Source: Clytia hemisphaerica (lineage: Eukaryota > Cnidaria > Hydrozoa > Leptothecata > Clytiidae). Taken from it: a DNA stretch of 64,000 nucleotides. This document shows positions 43,100-55,499 of this stretch, in pieces. Below the pieces are notes generated by a model. It saw nothing but the letters and a program-made list of their open reading frames with translations, did no database searches and was not told the DNA's origin. The stretch is taken from NCBI GenBank assembly GCA_902728285.1, contig CACVBU010000004.1, forward strand, positions 299,130-363,129, read 5' to 3'. The stretch's first letter is position 1; every line of letters starts with the position of its first letter. The position numbers and the translations under genes are program-made.

Positions 43100-44330
43100 A
43101 CGAACAACCTGAACGAAAAAACAAAGCTGGGGAACAAAATTGTTCAACCTATTGGTAGGATTGATGTGGTTGTTAAGATCCTTGTTCGCCCTCTTCAAAA
43201 AGATGATGTTTATCCAAAGAGCTTCTTCTTATCCTACTCACAATCACCGAAAAAGAAAAGGTCCATTGTTAATGATGTCATCAGTTGTTTTGTTTTTCGA
43301 AGACTGTTTATATCCTCTTCATGTCCATTCTTGAATTTTTAAGATTACAGAAAATGTTATGAATTTTCATTGAAAAATAAATTAAGATATTAACGAATAA
43401 CATTCAACAGAAGATATTTACGTGACAAATTTGGTAAACATATGACATATTGGTAGATGACGTTTCTGAGTTGGTTATGCTTCATGGTATCATTGTAGTC
43501 TGAATCGCAGACCTCTACAAAACCCCAGGTAGTTTAGGGAGATAGTATAAGGAGCACGAATCTGTTAGTGGATGCCAGCACCCTAGGTATCATTGATGGT
43601 CTATTAAAGCCGGTTTATGATCAGATATGAATTTTGTTTTGGAGATGCTCATATCAGCCACCTGTTTTCATGATTGTCAGAAACTATCGTTTTCGATGGA
43701 TGAAATAGAAGAGATGAAACTTTTAGGGAGAAAATTTTCGTTCATCCTGTGTAAAAAATATGAGAGATGAAATATTAGCCAGAATATTTGTTCATCGTGT
43801 GTATTATAATTTTGTTATCATGGAAAAAGGAATTTCATGCTATAGTTACCAGAGGTACTATCTGACTGGAGGACGTCATAGAGGAACGATTTTGTATATG
43901 TTTCTCTGGTTTACTCTGGGTTACACTCCCAGTGGGTCACTCAGGATAAATAGAGGATGGGGACGTGCCGATTGTCACGGTCACTTTTACAAGCTCTGAA
44001 AATATCTGACAGGGTTGTAAATTCACTTAGCTTTGGAGAATGCATTTGACAAGATCGTCCCCACCACTTATCATGATGGGTTTCAGAAAAAAAAATTTGT
44101 CAGGTGACAGTGACGAGCACTAATTTTTGTTAAAAGTTGGTTACCGATAAGGTACATTTTTCAATGGCCGGCCAGGTCACCATCCTACCACCCCAGGTGT
44201 GCACTATTGACATGAGTGTAATTTGGCTATATAGGTAGCAAAGTTTACGCATTTAGTGTCTAAAAATAAAATTCTGATGTTTCTTTTGCTCAGTAAAAAC
44301 ATTTCAAGCATCGGTTTTAAGGTAAATAGA
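43100..44330. other. No gene recognised; one repeat block
   Basis: The GGGGACGTGCCG block at 43958-44185 is a foldback-like repeat. The rest has small frames (64 and 79 residues) without domains. Confidence 0.4.
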
Positions 44331-44392
44331 CTTTATTAGCGGTTTTTGTGATGACGGGATAGGGGTATTTTTCTTGCGATTTTCTGAAAACG

Positions 44393-44755
44393 ACCATAGG
44401 TTCGGCCCAAAATTCGGCTTCTAAAATCGGACCCTTACAGTGCAGTGAATTTCCATGAAAAATCATACCCGTACAGTGCACTTTTTCAAAATTTCTCGCC
44501 CGTACGGCCGAAAATTTTTGCAATTTTCCAAGAAATATCGGAATTTTTCCTCCAAAATTGACCAATTTCGTGCCAATTTTACCAAAAAATTGGCCTTTTA
44601 TCACAATTTCCTACCCTTACAGTGCAGTTCAGTGCAGTTTTGTAATTTCCTACCCTTACAGTGCACTAGCTGAACTATGAAAAACCTATACCCTTAAGGG
44701 CCGAACGTTTGGTAGGTCATTTACCTTGAGTGCCCCCCCCCCCGGGCGTGATCGA
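44393..44755. repeat. CCCTTACAGTGCA repeat element
   Basis: CCCTTACAGTGCA or a close variant occurs five times (44430-44670), then 'cccttaagggccgaacg' and 'ggtaggtcatttaccttg' and a run of C. The right-end block recurs, split by a hAT-like insertion, around 59942 and 60911-60945. A partial copy lies at 63128-63310. Confidence 0.7.
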
Positions 44756-44769
44756 CATATTGATGTGAA

Positions 44770-45940
44770 GCGTTGTCTGGATGAAAAATTGCTGAAGTGA
44801 TGCGCGATTTGGGCCATTTTTCACTCTGTCAACGATTACAACTGTACACGGTTTCTCAAAAATCCATTTCGACGACTGTTTACCGGTCTATATTTTTACA
44901 TGATGAACCAGTTTTGACGATTTTTGTGATCGTGATGAGAGCAAAATATTGTTTTTGGCGTTTTTTTGTGCTACTGGGAGCATGGTATAGGTATGTTTAT
45001 TTTTTCACTTTTTGTAACTCGAGTTTCTCCCTATTTCGAAAACTATTTTATTTAAAATCGAATTATAGAGAATCTACTGTGTTTTATTGTCTAACGAGGC
45101 ATACACTCCACAATATACGAAATCAAGAACGTGTACGTAAAATTATGAATAATTTACCACCATTGATGTCGTAAGAAATCAACATCTGAGTTTGAAATAT
45201 TGATCCTGACTCTGAAGAAAGAGTGAAAAAGTAATACGAAAGACATACAAAAGAAATTGAAAAATTCTTAAATCTTTGACAAATACAATGAAGTTTGAAC
45301 TAAATTTTAGGTACAACTTTCTTAGTACCTTTTCTTCATTAAAATTTATAGAATATAAAGATTTGAAGAAATATTTTGAGCTTGCTTTTTTTACGTAAGA
45401 GAAACCATACTCACAAGAAAAGTGAGGTTGTGTGAGGTTTTATATGGTTTGTTGTTTATTATGAAATGGAATCTTTGGTGATGTTTTTCTAGATTTTTAC
45501 GCAAAAATTATTTTATATTGACCCTTTACCAGAAGTTAGCTGCTTAAAATAGTAAAGCTCGAACTACGTTGGTTCAAATCGTTCGACTAATGGATTTCAC
45601 TACACTGACGAGCTCTCAAAACGTTCATTCTCACAGAAAGAGGCCTTAGTTTTTTGGGACAACATCGACCCAGTTGGACCCATAACCCACTGGAAAGTTA
45701 ATTGTTGAAAAGTTCTCCCTGTTAATAAAAATACATTGAAATCAAGTTCCTGCTGCAAAACCCACTGTTTCTTAATCCTTGCCAATTTCTTTGTTTTTTA
45801 ATTATAAACCTTGAAATTTCCATGCATTAAGAGATAAGGTTGTTTTATAGTTTCTAAAAGAAATAAGCTCAAGAAGAATAAACGCGACAGCGGGCTAGTT
45901 CTTGTCGTTTTATTTATCACTTGTGTCATATTTTTATCTA
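44770..45940. other. No gene supported
   Basis: A 125-residue plus-strand frame (44797-45174) has no recognisable domain, no splice support and AT-rich codon use like its surroundings. Nothing else stands out. Confidence 0.4.
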
Positions 45941-45944
45941 CAGC

Positions 45945-46192
45945 CAGTGATGACTGGCTTCTCTTTACAAAGGATACACAGTACACAGTTCTGTATTGAG
46001 CTGTCTAGGAGTCGTCTCGTTAGAACAGTCACCGACATTGTATTTCTTTCTACCCAATTCTCCTCAAATGGTATGGTTTGGCCCGGGCCAAGAAACATTC
46101 GCTTACCAAGTGAACCACAGCACCGAGTGGGAATCGAACCCCGACCTCCTGGACAGCAGTCAAGATTGATAACCACTACACTCACGGTTTCC
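45945..46192 (-). repeat. tRNA-derived SINE, family B, copy 2
   Basis: On the minus strand, the head 'gtgagtgtagtggttatcaa' (A box) is followed by GGTCGGGGTTCGATTCCC (intact B box), resembling tRNA-Asp/Glu-type genes. The body 'gttcacttggtaagcgaatg' and 'ggcccgggcc' matches copy 1. There is no tRNA cloverleaf beyond the head. Confidence 0.85.
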
Positions 46193-46199
46193 CTTTTTC

Positions 46200-47270
46200 C
46201 CGCCCACTGATCCCCCATCCCCATTGACATTCAGTAAAGAGATGAGACAGGGGTGTTGCATAGAGGTATAGAGAAACAGAAGTATGCTATTGTAACCAAA
46301 CTCGCCCTACAATTAAAAAAGTTACGATGTATGCATGCTCATAATCTCATATATCGTGCATTTTTAATGAGCTCTTTTATCCATAGGTGAAATCTTATTG
46401 GCTCATTTAAACTTTAGAAATTAGATGAGACGAAATTCATTGTTTCTGACATCAGCGTAAGAAAATATTTGGTTTAAAAAAAGGCCTGTAAACTTGGCAA
46501 TCCTTCATCAAATGATAAGATTTTTTGATCAATGTTTTCTTTAAGGTGAACTCTATTGCTTGATACTTTCCTCCAAAATTCTCCAGCGACTTTATGTCTA
46601 CAAATATTGAGTCTGAAATCGTGTGAGCAAACTTGAGTTCTACTAAAAATAGTTATTTAATCGGGCGAGCTTAGAATTTCTTTTGGTATATTTCATAAAA
46701 GAAATCAATAGACTTTAATGACCAATTACCGACACATTCAACTCCTGTTTTTCTTTATACCTCCATGGGTGTTGTCACGGTAAAAAGCTTAATTTTGGTA
46801 CGGATGATTATAGCCCTGAATTTTCTATTTTCTGTAAAGTGCTAACATTGTTCTGGCTAATATAAATAGCTAGTTGCATCATTCACCATCCCACACAATA
46901 AAATGTAGCTTTATGTTAAAAAAAATGATTGATGTTTTTTACTCTTTCCAAAACATTAACTCTGCATGAACGAGAGAACTCTTATCACTCTACTATTTTA
47001 AAAGTAACAATTTTTACGGAAATTTCCAGGTTTTTTGATAAACATAGGATAAAAGTGTTGCTTTATAGCGCTGTTACTATGACAGTTATGTTAAAACTTT
47101 TCTTTGCTACAAATAAATGTGTTATTAAAAGTGAGAGATTTCTTTTAACTTAAAAATACAAATTTGTTCTGTGTTTGTACCAATGTTTCAGAGTATAATT
47201 CATTGTTGATGGAATGGGAGTTTTTATTTGGTTTGTCTAGGTATCCACGCTGCAAACTATTTTCTTGATG
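46200..47270. other. No feature recognised
   Basis: AT-rich, with only short frames and no repeat match. Confidence 0.4.
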
Positions 47271-47271
47271 T

Positions 47272-47570
47272 TCTAGTAGTAAGTAAGTCTGCGACCGCAG
47301 TCGGAGGCGACCCGAAGGCTCCTCTTTCGATAGCTATCTACCCGAAGGTAGGGGAGGGCGCCACTCTTAATCTACCCGAAGGTAGGGGAGGGCGCCACTC
47401 TTTCTCCCTGGATTGCTCCACTTACCCTTGATCCTTTTCTTAATTGTTGAGCATCAAGCAGAGATGCATCAAGTACCATTCTGGGAATCTTTAGTATGAC
47501 CTGGCTGGGTTTAACCCACAACCTTGCGAACCGTAGCCGGATGCTTTACCATTGCACTACGAGCGCTGAT
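47272..47570 (-). repeat. tRNA-derived SINE, family A, copy 3 (full length, internal duplication)
   Basis: On the minus strand the head 'gctcgtagtgcaatggtaaa' (A box) is followed by 'ggttgtgggttaaaccc' (B box), then the family body. The piece 'gagtggcgccctcccctacc' plus 'ttcgggtagat' is present twice in tandem (about 47338-47402). It ends in repeated CTTA. Confidence 0.88.
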
Positions 47571-47782
47571 GTATCTAATGTTTACCACATGAGTATCAAA
47601 ATGTTTAAAAACCAAAGTTCTGTAAAGTATCTTAGCTGCGCGTAATTAGTAAACTGATAAAAGTACGCATGCGCCAACTGGTATTGACCTTTTGAATGGT
47701 TGTTTATGGATACAAAAAATGGCTAGCCTATCAAAAAGTCACATACTCTAGTAGCTCATTTTGGAGGCAAAATCCTACCTGA

Positions 47783-47949
47783 AATTTCAGTTGAGATGGA
47801 GTTTTTATAAGATATTTTAATAATTGGTCAATTGCTGTAATAAAAATGACGCGCGTTCTTTAGAAAAAGTACTAATTGATTTATTACTTGTTAACGACCA
47901 ACCAAATCAAATAAGATCTTGTAAAAACTCCATCTCGTCCCTGAAGTTT
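47783..47949. repeat. Short hairpin MITE (GATGGAGTTTTTATAAG family), copy 3
   Basis: The ends 'gagatggagtttttataag' and 'cttgtaaaaactccatctc' flank the same inner inverted blocks as the copies at 3287 and 8918. Confidence 0.82.
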
Positions 47950-48524
47950 TGATTATTTTTTGGATAACCGTGTTTTTTGGCTGACATGGATGAAACTTTT
48001 TCCGGTTTGCTTTAATGTCAGAAATTTTACTCCAAGGTAAAAAAAGTTCTTTAAATTGATTCATGGTAATTTATTCCAAAGAGAGACGTTTTTCCAATTT
48101 TCTTGTTTCTTTTTGACCCAAGAGGGATTTGCGAAAAATTATTTTACGCAAAACTTACTTCAAGGATATTGAGTTTAAATAAAGTCCAAAGGGCTGAAAT
48201 GAATTCAGAAAAGTAAAGCATTAAGGATTTGCACCGCTTTTCGAAGTGAAAGATTGAATCCAGTGCTTCCTTTGTTTTCACTCGGCACATTTTTTGAAAT
48301 CTAAGCGATCAATAGATTCACTTTCAATTTGGTGTTTGTGTGAAAACCAAAACACGCAGGTCAGGCATTTTGGATTGGTGACAAGTGGCTTCATTTCTCA
48401 TACAAAAGCTTCATCTATGTTTCATTCAATGTTTACTTTTTTCTGTCAAGAAAGATCCGTTTTGTCAAAAACGAATTTCCGAAAAATTAATCAAATTTTC
48501 TGATTTGCTGAATTAAATTCCACT

Positions 48525-48745
48525 GATACACTCCTGTTTCACAACTCCGGTGAAACTTTTGCTCACAATTGGGATAAGATTTTCTATTGAAATCCCGATG
48601 GGGATAGAAATTCTATTGTTCCCCAAGCTTAAAATACCCAGTGGGGATGGCTTTGGAAGTCAATTTCTGAGTGGGGCTGAAATTTTATCTTTTACAACGG
48701 GGAAGAGATTTCGGCTTAATTTTCCAGAAATTTTCTGACATCAAA
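48525..48745. repeat. CCCGGTGGAAC-type MITE, left part
   Basis: 'ctgtttcacaactccggtga', then 'atcccgatggggatagaaat' and 'cccagtggggatgg' in the family order. The right end is not clear. Confidence 0.6.
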
Positions 48746-49033
48746 GTATGAGAACGCCTGGATTTCATGTCTTCAACCTCTTTCTCGATTATTCAAATCT
48801 CTTGAATTAATCTTTCTCAAAAAGGCCCCATCCTGTGATATCCGCAGGCGCTAGAAATCGTGCGAAATACTTGGAACTTTTAATTTTAACAAAAAACTTC
48901 TGTTAAAGAAGGGGAAAGGGTTGAGGACTTAAAGATCTTAAGGAGAGATTAACGATTTCTATTTTAAACTTTATGTGGAGGATAAACCGCAACAAAAAAA
49001 ATAATTTCTTGAATAAGAAATTTATTCTTAATA

Positions 49034-49282
49034 CATTTTTTATAAGAACAAACTATATAAGAACATATGGCTTTGATGGTCAAAATGTTAAGAACAAGTT
49101 AAGAACATTTTATTAAGGCTCTGTGGTCTCAAAAACACCCTTTTTCTTAGAAAAATAGCCAAGATTACTCAAAAAATGGTCAAAATAAGAACATGTTAAG
49201 AATATTTTTAGGCTTAAAACTCAAAAAGTTAAGAACATCGAAAGGCTTTAAAAATTTTGAATGTTCTTATAAAAAAAACGTG
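49034..49282. mobile_element. CACGT-end TA-target MITE, near-complete copy
   Basis: The left end 'cattttttataagaacaaac' is preceded by TA at 49032-49033. The right end 'tgttcttataaaaaaaacgtg' is followed by TA. 'gttaagaaca' recurs four times inside, in one orientation. This is the best reference copy, with 58844-59042. Confidence 0.82.
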
Positions 49283-49444
49283 TATAAAACTGAACCATGA
49301 AGAACTTTATAAATTTTGTCCCTCCTGGAAATGAAAAGGGACAGTAACTTTAGAAAAAGGTTTGTTATATAATTGACAGCACAAATATGGCTTTACACCG
49401 TAGAATATTCACAATACAATAAAGGTATATGTGTCACAGATTTA

Positions 49445-49641
49445 TAAAGCCCGAAGGGCTAGAAATCTGTGTCAAGGTTAGGATTTACTACCTAGGTCAC
49501 GTGACATTACAATAGAATTTCAGCGCTTGACCAATAAGAAGCTTCGCGGGTTTTCAAAAACAATAGCAGCAATATTTTTTGCAATATTCATTTTTTTGCT
49601 TGGAAGAGCTTAAAGCACAACATCTAGCCCTTCGGGCTTTA
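49445..49641. repeat. AGCCCGAAGGGCTAGA MITE, copy 2
   Basis: The ends TAAAGCCCGAAGGGCTAGA and TCTAGCCCTTCGGGCTTTA are exact inverses. The interior is 'aatctgtgtcaaggttagg' and other sequence unlike copy 1. Confidence 0.85.
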
Positions 49642-49649
49642 CAGAAATC

Positions 49650-50260
49650 TGTGGAATGCGCTTGTTTTCAAGGGAACAACTTAGAATTCTCGGGGTTTAG
49701 TTTTTTTTGAAAAGAAGCGAATACTTATTGCTATTGTGTAAATAAATGGTGCTGGTAAGTTACGGTCGTTTTGTATAAAGGTTCCACTTCCCACACTTAG
49801 AATTCACTGACTTTTCGGGGGATCTTTCCTCTTTCCGGGATTTTTCTGGGATGACCTACCCTGAGTATCAGAGGTTAAGTTTTCAAAGAAAATAGTAACC
49901 TCTGAAGACAAATAATAGAAATTTTATCGCGCATGTGTCAATCTAATCACTGTAGAAAGAATCAAAGATGAAGAGCAAATATTACTATATTAATGTCTAG
50001 CAGACTCTATCAGTATGCAGTTTACTATTTACGAATTCCCCAGAAACCTCCAAGTGTAATTGAAATTAGTTTATTTCGAAAGAAATCTTTTACATGATCC
50101 CCAAGTGTATAACAGTAATTACTAAACTTTTAATTATGGAAATGTCACTTTAATTGAATCGAAATAATAGACAGACTTTATGTTATGATTCTCTATCACT
50201 GACTCTTTTTAAAAAGCATTGATGACTTTTTGTAAGTTGTGTTTTCAACGACGGGAATAA
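49650..50260. other. No feature recognised
   Basis: No frame above 60 residues with a domain and no repeat match. Confidence 0.4.
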
Positions 50261-50267
50261 AAATATC

Positions 50268-50402
50268 GACTATGACGCTCATCCAAGATCTTGGATGGTC
50301 GTCATGGTTACTTTTGTCTTCGCTGATTGCGCGATGAATAGAATCTCGATTCGTCGGCACAGCGTAAATATATGATTTTGAGCTGTGCTTTTCACGGTAG
50401 GG
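50268..50402. repeat. Dispersed repeat, inverse of 41495-41610
   Basis: 'catccaagatcttggatggt' through 'tgtgcttttcacggtaggga', with an internal ATCCAAGATCTTGGAT palindrome. Confidence 0.7.
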
Positions 50403-50607
50403 ATGACCGGCATGAGATTAGAAATGGTTTTTTTTTCTAAAGGTACGGAAAATATTGTGTCTACTTAAGAAACTGCCTTTTTGAACTTCCCAAAACTAAT
50501 TTTTCAACTAAAGGGAGTCCTGGTCCTTTTCCGTTAGAAAAAGTGGAATCTTAGTGCAGGAACGAGAATCTTATGCCAAACGACGGTAAATGATGTCCCT
50601 TGGGCTC

Positions 50608-50852
50608 TTCCAGAAAATGTTCGTACATGAGGGTTGGAGGATATAGCGTCCGGGGGGTGGTGAAAAAAATTGCTCTGTTTGGGGGTAATTTTGCTTTGTT
50701 TGAGGATATTTCTTAATGGTCAGGGGTCAACTGATGCTTGTCCAGGGGCCTGCTGTCTGGGGGTCAAAAGTCACAATGTCCGGGGGGTAAATTTCCAAAA
50801 AATGTTATATCCTCCACCCCCAATATTCAATTATTAATTGGAAAAGCCCTTA
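50608..50852. repeat. GGGCTCTTCCAGAAAATGTTC element, copy 3
   Basis: The outer phrases 'ggctcttccagaaaatgt' and 'taattggaaaagccctta' are inverted, and 'gggttggaggatatagc' pairs with 'atatcctccaccccc'. Internal 'ggggggtaa' and 'gtccgggggg' units repeat. Same family as 24482-25027. Confidence 0.75.
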
Positions 50853-51252
50853 AGTCAAATGAGTGGCTGGTACAAAAATGGACACAAGATGGATATTGTT
50901 TTGAGATCAAGGTAAAATTCCATACAATTTAATCATCATGATCTAACCTGTTGATTTCCAGCGTGAGCTTTGTAACATAACGTAAACAAAGCTAATGGTT
51001 CACTGTGAAGCAGAAAATTTTCGTTAATAAAGACACTAGATATTACTAAAATCATTTAAAGCGAGAGGCATCCCCTCTGATCTTCAAGTCACGGTACACA
51101 CTTTTTATAAGGACAATTATATACTTTCTTTTTTAAGATAAGAAGCGTTCACACACTACGGTTTCGTTTCATTCCGAAAAATTAGTTTTAGGCAAGTTTT
51201 GATTAAGCCTTTAAGTTCTCCTGATTAAACACATAACTTTATCAATACAATA

Positions 51253-51517
51253 CACCTTTTCGACCGTAGCCGAAAGTAATTGATCTAAATAAGGCATTTA
51301 ATGGAGTTTTAATTAAGAATACACCTTTTCGACTTTAGTCGCGCGGTCAGGCACGTGCCACTTAATCATTTAATTATCCCCCTAAACTCGATCCAATCCT
51401 TTTTTGACACATTTTTCTATTGTCTATAGCTGCTAAAAAGGACTGGGACGGTTTTAGTGGGACAAAGCAGACAAAAAAATGCCCACACGGCAATTAGCGG
51501 CTATGGTCGAAAAGGTG
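51253..51517. mobile_element. CACCTTTTCGACC TA-target MITE with reiterated end
   Basis: The ends CACCTTTTCGACCGTAGCCG and its near-exact inverse are flanked by TA at 51251-51252 and 51518-51519. A third copy of the end ('aatacaccttttcgacttta') lies inside at about 51329. 265 bp, non-coding. Confidence 0.85.
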
Positions 51518-51574
51518 TATTAGTATAGTTAAGAATATCTCAATAACAATTAGGCCTAAACAAACGCCAGGTTG

Positions 51575-51757
51575 AAAGTTAAATCTACCGCTAGATTTCA
51601 AAAAGTGCAGTCCTCAAAAACAAAGGAATCGCTATTTACAATCTGTCGTCATGATTGCCGTGCGTTCTAGGGGCGTTCTGGATGGGAAATAAGTGGCTTC
51701 ACTTTTTCTCCCATGTGAAAGGTTAGAGAATCTACTCTAGCCCTTTGGGCTTTAAAC
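51575..51757. repeat. AGCCCGAAGGGCTAGA MITE, right part
   Basis: Shares 'aaaacaaaggaat', 'aaaggttagaga' and 'ctagccctttgggcttt' with copy 1 (9180-9447). The left end is missing. Confidence 0.65.
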
Positions 51758-51884
51758 TCAATGTGCCAAACTTCGTCATTGTGAGAATAGTGATTCTTTG
51801 TCCTCCTGTGAAATGCGAGTGAAATGTATGAGAGCATTGTGTCAGGCTTTTATGTGTATTACATGTTTATTTTAAAGGAACAAA

Positions 51885-52080
51885 GTTCATCAGAACATAA
51901 GGCTTTGAGACCAGATACTTAATAAACATTCCAAGAACATTGTAAAGTTTTGCAGACCTTGAACATGCAATCAAAATGAAAATAAGAGCATTTTAAGAAC
52001 ACATCAAGGCTTAAAACTAAAAAAGTTAAGAACAGCAGCAGGCTTGAGAAATTTTTGATGTTCTTATAAAAAAGATGTAT
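51885..52080. repeat. CACGT-end MITE, diverged copy
   Basis: 'aacataaggctttgagacc', 'taagaacacatcaaggctt' and 'aaagttaagaacagcagc' followed by 'gttcttataaaaaagatgta', an eroded right end. Confidence 0.7.
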
Positions 52081-52616
52081 CAACTCAGGCTGCAGGATGT
52101 TTTAAAAGTCCAACTGTGTTGGTCATGTAAGCTCTGGTGAGACACAACAATACATCCATTCTGTACAGTTGATTTAACAGTCATCGCGGAAAACGCTATT
52201 CTTGCATATAAAAATTGTTAACGGTACAAGTTCAGGTTTTTTCGATGGTAACGTTCTTAATGTTAAATTTTATGTAATTTGTTGATTTCAAGAAAAAGCG
52301 TCGAATTTTGGACATTATTTTTAAGAGGACAAAAGAAAGCTATGTTTTACGTTTTGAAAAGGGACGGATATACTAGATAAAATCGGGATAGACTGATCAA
52401 TTTTGATCAATTTTTCAAAAAGAGCTTTTTGAAATTAAAGAAGCTAGTTGGAATTTAATATGACGCACCTGACAGATGACGTAGATTATTGATATGAAGG
52501 TATGAGGTAAATCCTTTCTGATCCATCTCAGAACTTTGTTCAATCGTATTCACTCACAGTCCAGGAATTAAGGGTGGAAATTCGCTTTATATGACATAAC
52601 TTTATGTGATAAGCCG

Positions 52617-52850
52617 CAGCGGACCGCAGTACAATAGTAAAACAGCTGGCTTCAGAACGCAAGGTCTGGCAGGGTCATAACAAGGCTCCAAAATGGTACT
52701 CGTAGCCATTCTTCGAAATGCTTAGCAATGTAAGACAAGTAGCCATAAAGTAAGTGGAGAAATCCAGGGAGAAAGAGTGGCAGCCTCCCCTATTTTAGGG
52801 TAGATAACTATCAAAAGACTGCAATGACAAGATTTACTTGCTTATGACGT
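52617..52850 (+). repeat. tRNA-derived SINE, family A, copy 4
   Basis: Head 'cgcagtacaatagtaaaaca' then 'ccaaaatggtactcgta', body 'aagtggagaaatccaggga' and 'agaaagagtgg', tail 'gggtagataactatcaaaag' and 'cttgctta'. The B box is eroded (GGGTCATAACA). Confidence 0.75.
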
Positions 52851-53044
52851 AACAGTTGCCTCTCTCAAATGGATGACACGTGAGGAAACATTTATTTTTC
52901 AAACGGAAAAAGAATCCAAAGTTGCGTCAACGCAGGAAGACATATCAAATGTACAATCAAGGTCATTATATTTGAGAAAAAAGGGAGATCCACCGGGAAG
53001 TTTTTGAACCACAATCGATTTGTAAGTGCTCTAAAGTAGGTTGG

Positions 53045-53250
53045 AAGGGTAGAGTTTTAACTCTGAGTTTTAACATGAGACTTAAGACTTTGGACCTTAG
53101 GATGTGAGGATCCAAAAGTTCAAAAATAGTCCAACAAGACTCAGAATATAGCCTGGAAGTCTGCCAACCCCTCCCAAATTGAAATATACGATTAAATTAA
53201 AAAGATAGCCAAAAATCGACTTTCTCGCCAGAACTTTAAATTTTGAAAAT
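53045..53250. repeat. Dispersed repeat (GTTTTAACTCTGAGTTTTAAC family), copy 2
   Basis: Matches 25262-25490 in the same order, from 'agagttttaactctgag' to 'gaactttaaattttgaaaa'. Confidence 0.75.
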
Positions 53251-53865
53251 CGTTAAAATAACCAAAATTCTCAATATATTATGACCTTAATTGTAGTAAT
53301 TTGATAAAACAATAGGGTTTGAATTGTTATAATAATGTTTAAGATGATGTCCCTAATTAAGGGCACTGACCATAGTGAAGTTTCATAATTGTCGTGTATA
53401 AAATGTGCTTTTCTGACTACCAGCAAAACTATGAAATGTTAAATACTTTTTGTTAGGCCAACTATTCCTGAATCTGAAAATTTAAAAATCGCAATGAAAA
53501 AATTTGATGAAGAAGAAAATGAGGACTTATGCGAAGACAAAAGTATTTCAACTTTGAGGACCTTATTTTCGGCGAAGAAAAAAAATTGAGGCTACTAGTC
53601 AAAAAAAAAAAAATTCGCACAAGATGCGAATGTGTATCTTTAGCCGAACAACAAGTAGATTTTCGGAAAAATTTTTGTACAAGCTTCTTCGTCTCAAAAT
53701 CTTGAAAATAGTGGTTTTTGACCAATTTTTCACATCCCAATTTTTCGTACAAAAAGAGTCATAACTTTTAATACATCCATTTAGAAAGTTTTTTCCGAAA
53801 ATTTTTAAGAAGTTCAACCTTTTGCAGACAATTAATAAAAAAAAACTGAAACAAAGAGGTTAATT

Positions 53866-55499
53866 GGGGGGGGGGGGGGTTTTCAGGGGTCTTAAATACC
53901 GTCATACCGACAAAATTTTGGGTCAAATACCGTAATACCGTCGGTTAAGGAAGCCTTATACCGATACCGATATTATATTTATGTTTTTTTTCGAAAATAA
54001 TGAATTTTCAGTTATCAAATCTATTGTGTAGTAACAAATTAGAAACTGTACAAACAAGTCTTGTACTTTATGAGCCCCCCCCCCCCAGTCAACCGTCAAT
54101 TCAGGTATTCACGCACAAATTTTTGCCAATTCACGTATTCAAGCGCGAAAAAAACCATTTTCACGTTCACACACCAATTTTGCTTTTACATCTTTGGTTA
54201 AACGATTGTGACCTTATTGGGCTAAATTTAACCTTTTTATGGTATCTTTTAAACAGATTGACCTATTCTTATACCAAACATTTTCGCCAATATATAAAGT
54301 TTTTTGCTAGTTTTGTGACTTTTACAGCTATTTGAGCTTTCATAAAGCAATATTTTAGGTCTGCCGCGCCAAAATTACTTGCTTGTTACGGGAAGCAAAT
54401 GCAAAATTAAGCCTTTCCCCAAATAATTTCTTCCTCGCAGACCCGTAAGATGTCTTTTATATTGAGAATTAATTTAAAATCGAGGTTTGGGCCAACCATG
54501 GTCTGAGAAGCCGAAAGACTTCAACACAGGCTTCATAGAGGTGGTGCTGTGGTGCAACTAGAGGACGCGAAGTTTAACTCCCCTAACAGAGGAAAGAAAA
54601 TAAATAGAGAATAAGAACCGAGCGAAGCGAGCGCGAAAATTTTTCGACAATTTTCGCTCTCCTTTGTTATTGAAAAACGGCCTTAATACGCTATTGTTAG
54701 CCAAGTATGCCTTGTTTGGTCACACAATTTTTGATTTTATTTAACACTGACCATTTGTTGGCAAAAAGAAAAATATGGTACGGTGAGCGACGTACCTGCC
54801 GTACCCGGTGCGGCGTTCCAAGAGTTTCGCCCAAGAAAAAATTTAAAATTTAGAATGCCTAGATTGCCAGAAAACGCATCATGTGCATCATGATGTGAAT
54901 TATTTTTTAAATCGTTCGATGCTGCGCAAGATGTTTTACTAATTATTGAAGGAGTAAATATCGCCTTTACTTTTACTGTCTCTAAGTTACTGCAGTATCA
55001 GTATCAGTGAATACGGAGAGACGACCATATCATTTAGTGCTGACGGAGAAAATTTTATCTAGACTCATTCGTTGGATGCAGTATTTGCATCACAAAAAAT
55101 GTCATTAAAAAATGCGCCCGCAGAAAAATAACGAAAATATTTGTTTAGATATCGTAAAGTTTTGCTTATTTTGAATAACCTCACCATGACAATAACTCAA
55201 TAGGACATCCAAGATTGTGCGAGCGAAGCGAGCAAAAAAATTTTACTGGTTAAAATAGCGGAATAGACTTAAAAAATTTTCTGCATGAAACTCATGAAGA
55301 AACTAAAAGGTAAATAGTTTTATACCGAAATACCGTTTTTTATTGATAAAAATATCGAAATACCGACAAAAAAACAGGCAATTTACCGATACCGGTAGAA
55401 AATGAAATACCGTAATCCCGTCGTTTTTTTCTCGTAATACCGATTTACCGGGGGTAAAAAGGCCCAATACCGTCATACCGTAAAAGTGAAAACCCCCCC
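53866..55499. mobile_element. 1.6-kb element with poly-G ends and reiterated ATACCG
   Basis: The ends are about 14 G then TTTTCA on the left, and TGAAAA then seven C on the right. The flank TTAATT is duplicated (53860-53865 and 55500-55505). AATACCG, CGTAATACCG and CGATACCG recur about 20 times in the terminal 100-180 bp at each side. The central part has a second 'gcgagcgaagcgagcaaaa' repeat and no transposase frame. A related end occurs at 63312-63565. Confidence 0.8.

Noticed and set aside
44797-45174. 125-residue plus-strand frame
   Set aside because: No domain, no splice support and random-looking composition.
45902-46210. 102-residue plus-strand frame
   Set aside because: It is the SINE family B sequence read on the opposite strand.
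54000-54335. 111-residue plus-strand frame
   Set aside because: Inside the poly-G-ended element and containing a poly-C run; no domain.
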